Shown: positions 48,374 to 50,461 of the stretch, one piece after another
Position numbering within the stretch: position 1 is the first letter of the stretch
Layout: every line of letters begins with the position of its first letter
Assembly: GCA_009692005.1 (NCBI GenBank)
Contig: SHZZ01000026.1
Coordinates: forward strand, 1-50,461
From: Gemmataceae bacterium
Lineage (GTDB): Bacteria; Planctomycetota; Planctomycetia; Gemmatales; Gemmataceae
DNA: 50,461 bases
Direction: 5' to 3'
Made by a program: the position numbers and the translations under genes
The notes under the pieces: generated by a model
The model's database searches: none
The model's input: only the letters and a program-made list of their open reading frames with translations
Told to the model about the DNA's origin: nothing

Positions 48374-49404
48374 TCGCGAGTCTGGTGGGTGCCAGCCTTG
48401 TTATTCCCCGCCTGCACGCTGTAGGAGCGGCCATCGGGCCCCACTTGCAAAATCACAGGCAGGGCCTGGCACTTTTCACTGTCGTTGGCGATTTTCCCCG
48501 GTTCGGTGTTCTCGCCCGGCCCGCCGTTGACATTTTTGTGCAGTTGATAAATCGCCTCTAACCCGTTGACCCGGCGCAGCGTACCCGTTACCTGGGGATG
48601 ACAACCCTTCTTCGGCCCGTTGTTGAAAATGGCCACCCGCGGCTCCACAGTGTTGATCACCACCGGATTGTTGCTGTTTTCTAAACCGTGGTGAGTCGAT
48701 TGATAGACATCGATTTTCCCGATCTTGTCCGTGGGGGAAACAAGCAGATGTTCAACATTCCAGGTAAGGTCGCCGAGGTCGAGAAAGCGCCAATCGCCAA
48801 ACTGCAAAAGGAAGCCAAGGCTTTTGGCGTTGTCGGATTTGTCCTCGGGTAAGGGCTTGTGGGCTTTGGCGATTGGGTTCTGCGGCGCGCCGACGGCGTC
48901 GGGCGCCACCTTGCCGTTCGCGCAAAGGCAAAGGAGGCTGACCTTGGGCGAACCCGCCGTTTGCTTGAGGGGAATGGTGTCGCCCGCTTTCAAGGTTTTG
49001 GACTTGTCTCCCCCCGCCGCCTTGTAAGCCTGGACGAGAATGGAAAAATTCTTGTCCTCGGCCAGCGTATCGGGAATGCCGCGGTCGTAGAAGTGATGGA
49101 TTGGCATGAGTGAGCGCAGGCGTTCGGCGCCGCCGTAATGGTCGAGGTGCCAATGGGTAATCAGCAAGTGATCGATGGCTTTGAGGCCGGCTTTTTGGGT
49201 GGCGACCTGGTGGATGCGCTCGGCGTCGCGCTTGCCCGGGTTGCCGCAATCGATCAGGATCGACTCCCCCGCTGGAGTCACGATCAGTGTGGCGGCGCCC
49301 CCTTCCACATCGACAAAGTACAGGGACAACCCCTTGTTCTCCGCGAGGGAATAGCTGCAAAAGAAAAGGGCCCAGGTGAAAAAGCCAGCGAGAAAGCGAG
49401 CCAT
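48364..49404 (-). CDS. Exported metallo-beta-lactamase-fold protein (ComEC C-domain-like)
   Basis: A 346-residue protein with a signal peptide (FLAGFFTWALFFCSYSLA). The metallo-hydrolase motif is THWHLDHYGG (H-x-H-x-D-H); LYFVDVEGGAATLIVTPAGESILIDCG at the start, FLLQFGDWRFLDLGDLTW and IDVYQSTHHGLENSNNPVVINTVEPRVAIF follow, as in the C-terminal domain of ComEC. A separate secreted enzyme of this type usually has unknown substrate; nuclease activity is possible. The ATG at 49404 follows GGAGA. Its end overlaps the IDO gene by ten bases. Confidence 0.92.
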   Translation of the reverse strand: MARFLAGFFTWALFFCSYSLAENKGLSLYFVDVEGGAATLIVTPAGESILIDCGNPGKRDAERIHQVATQKAGLKAIDHLLITHWHLDHYGGAERLRSLMPIHHFYDRGIPDTLAEDKNFSILVQAYKAAGGDKSKTLKAGDTIPLKQTAGSPKVSLLCLCANGKVAPDAVGAPQNPIAKAHKPLPEDKSDNAKSLGFLLQFGDWRFLDLGDLTWNVEHLLVSPTDKIGKIDVYQSTHHGLENSNNPVVINTVEPRVAIFNNGPKKGCHPQVTGTLRRVNGLEAIYQLHKNVNGGPGENTEPGKIANDSEKCQALPVILQVGPDGRSYSVQAGNNKAGTHQTRDYK

Positions 49405-49479
49405 GTTTGATTCTCCAAATCGGGAATGCGTTAATGGTGCGGCTTGCGGGCCCCGGGTTCCAGTAAAAAATGCTTGATT

Positions 49480-49667
49480 TAAATGGTGTCAGTTCATTTT
49501 TCCGCTGGCAATTACCTCGTCCCCAGTTAGGTTGCCCGCATGAGCCGACCCTTGCAACCGAGCGCGGAAGGCTTGATCTACCACGCCATCAATCGCACAA
49601 CAATTGCAACGCCGTGTTTGCCCGGCCGCGGAAGGCGGAGCAGTTATAAATGAACTGACACCATTTA
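49480..49667 (+). mobile_element. 188-bp MITE-like remnant of a RAYT-type element
   Basis: The ends 49480-49499 and 49648-49667 are perfect 20-base inverted repeats (TAAATGGTGTCAGTTCATTT and its complement). The interior encodes only the N-terminal stub of a REP-associated tyrosine transposase (see separate entry). It therefore looks like an internally deleted, non-autonomous element. It lies between the MBL-fold gene and the final gene. Confidence 0.8.
49540..49653 (+). pseudogene. Decayed N-terminus of a REP-associated tyrosine transposase
   Basis: Reading from ATG 49540 gives MSRPLQPSAEGLIYHAINR, the typical opening of planctomycete Y1-transposase (RAYT) proteins. The frame then breaks: the expected continuation appears in another frame as NNCNAVFARPRKAEQL, ending at TAA near 49646-49648. 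A one-base frameshift near 49597 and loss of the rest of the gene explain this. The catalytic HUH and tyrosine are absent. Confidence 0.8.
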
Positions 49668-49775
49668 TTCCCTGGGGGAAATAGCAAAACTTCCCTCTGG
49701 CAAATATGTTACCATTCTTGGGGTGGTCTGCGTTTGCAGTCGCCAACCCAATGGAACACCTTTTCGGATGCCATC

Positions 49776-50461
49776 ATGAAGAAAATTCTGTCGTCACTAT
49801 TAATACTAGGTTTAGCGGGTTTGGGCCTGGGGCAAGACCCGGTTTTTTCCGGGCCGCAAGCGGGAGAGAAACTCCCCATACTCAAGGTCCGGGCGGTTTT
49901 TGATCCCCACGCGGGAAAAGAAATTGACCTCGTTGCCCTGGCTGGGGGCAAGCCCTTGGTGCTGATCTTTGTTCACGAAGTGAACCGGCCAGCCATTGGC
50001 ATGGCACGCACCCTGGCCACCTACACCAAGACCCGGGAAAAGGACGGCCTGACCACCGGCGTGGTTCTTCTCACCGACGACCCTGCCGAGGGCGAAGCCA
50101 CCCTCAAGCGAGTCAAAGGCGCCTTGGGCGAAGCGGTCCATACGGTTTCGTTGGATGGTAAGGAAGGGCCCGGCGCCTACGGGTTGAACCGGAAAGTCTC
50201 GCTGACCATATTGGTGGCTAACCAGGGAAAAGTGTCTGCGAACTTTGCCCTGATCCAGCCGAGCTTGCAAGCAGACCTGCCCAAGATTTTGGAAGCTGTG
50301 GTGAAGGTGGCCGGAGGGAAAGCGCCCAAGGTGGAAGACCTGGTGGGCATGCCGGTGGCTCGGCCGAAAAATGCCGAGCCCGATCCCCGCTTGCGGGAAC
50401 TGCTGCGGCCGGTGATCCAAAAAGACGCGACCCCGGAGGAAGTGGACAAGGCGGCCAAAGA
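49776..50461 (+). CDS. Secreted thioredoxin-fold-like protein (3'-truncated by window end)
   Basis: Reads open from ATG 49776 to the last base without a stop, at least 228 residues. The signal peptide is MKKILSSLLILGLAGLGLGQ. The next part has the redoxin-like pattern PQAGEKLPILKVRAVFDPHAGKEIDLVALAGGKPLVLIFVHEVNRPAIGMARTLATY, then TGVVLLTDD, and VSLTILVANQGKVSANFALIQPS. Where active redoxins have CxxC or a peroxidatic Cys, this protein has FVHEVNRPAIG and no cysteine, so it is probably not a redox enzyme. The C-terminal part is Pro/Lys-rich. Confidence 0.8.
   Translation, partial: MKKILSSLLILGLAGLGLGQDPVFSGPQAGEKLPILKVRAVFDPHAGKEIDLVALAGGKPLVLIFVHEVNRPAIGMARTLATYTKTREKDGLTTGVVLLTDDPAEGEATLKRVKGALGEAVHTVSLDGKEGPGAYGLNRKVSLTILVANQGKVSANFALIQPSLQADLPKILEAVVKVAGGKAPKVEDLVGMPVARPKNAEPDPRLRELLRPVIQKDATPEEVDKAAK

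Noticed and set aside
49489-49746. An 85-codon minus-strand frame across the RAYT remnant
   Set aside because: It runs through both inverted ends and has no domain. The plus-strand stub explains the sequence better.
1-50461. Search for CRISPR arrays, tRNA, rRNA, tmRNA and SRP RNA
   Set aside because: No regularly spaced direct repeats and no recognisable conserved RNA cores were seen by eye. A covariance search could still find small RNAs.

Overview
The window looks like chromosomal DNA of a planctomycete, probably a Gemmataceae-type member. This is inferred from gene content: two DUF1559 prepilin-like proteins, a DUF1501 Tat-exported protein, a DUF1080 protein, a DUF3500 protein, a Tat-exported Gfo/Idh/MocA oxidoreductase, a one-cysteine sulfatase, a HYE-motif protein and a beta-propeller/heme c protein. 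The DNA is moderately GC-rich. Genes sit mostly in short operons with clear AGGAG-type ribosome binding sites. I see no rRNA, tRNA or CRISPR array.

Layout. 1-8741 (mostly plus): the end of a GAF/HD-GYP protein, an RNase H-like exonuclease, a sulfatase, a secreted protein, an SDR enzyme on the minus strand, a HEAT/TPR protein, an extremely acidic protein ending at a clear terminator, and a DUF1559 gene with its small lipoprotein. 8836-16217 (minus): a secreted protein, then DUF1501, BNR sialidase-like and DUF1080 genes as one operon, then DUF3500 and a Gfo/Idh/MocA oxidoreductase. 16595-22532 (minus): PolX, a PseG-like glycosyltransferase-fold protein with its own terminator, a YchF-like GTPase and a DegT/DnrJ-type PLP enzyme. 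22552-29724 (minus): a four-gene ABC system (ATPase, permease, GldG-like protein, DUF4340 protein). 29878-39254 (plus): a GNAT protein, a second DUF1559 plus lipoprotein unit translationally coupled to a propeller protein with a CxxCH heme motif, a site-2-type protease, hisS, a HYE-motif nuclease-like protein overlapping a TIM-barrel gene, and a membrane protein. 39279-44946 (minus): a heavy-metal RND efflux operon. 45216-50461: a CBS pair, an RdgC-like protein, an indoleamine 2,3-dioxygenase-like enzyme, a metallo-beta-lactamase-fold protein, a decayed transposon and the start of a thioredoxin-fold protein.

The most interesting signals are these. A C-x2-H-x6-C-x2-C module occurs in three perfect copies and one degenerate copy, split between the adaptor and a small lipoprotein of the efflux operon. 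A 188-bp element with perfect 20-bp inverted ends carries a frameshifted N-terminal stub of a REP-associated tyrosine transposase. A family of dispersed intergenic repeats and hairpins recurs in at least six gaps. An intrinsic terminator lies inside the second DUF1559-lipoprotein unit but is absent from the first. I did not find a defence island, secondary-metabolite cluster or other clearly novel multi-gene system.
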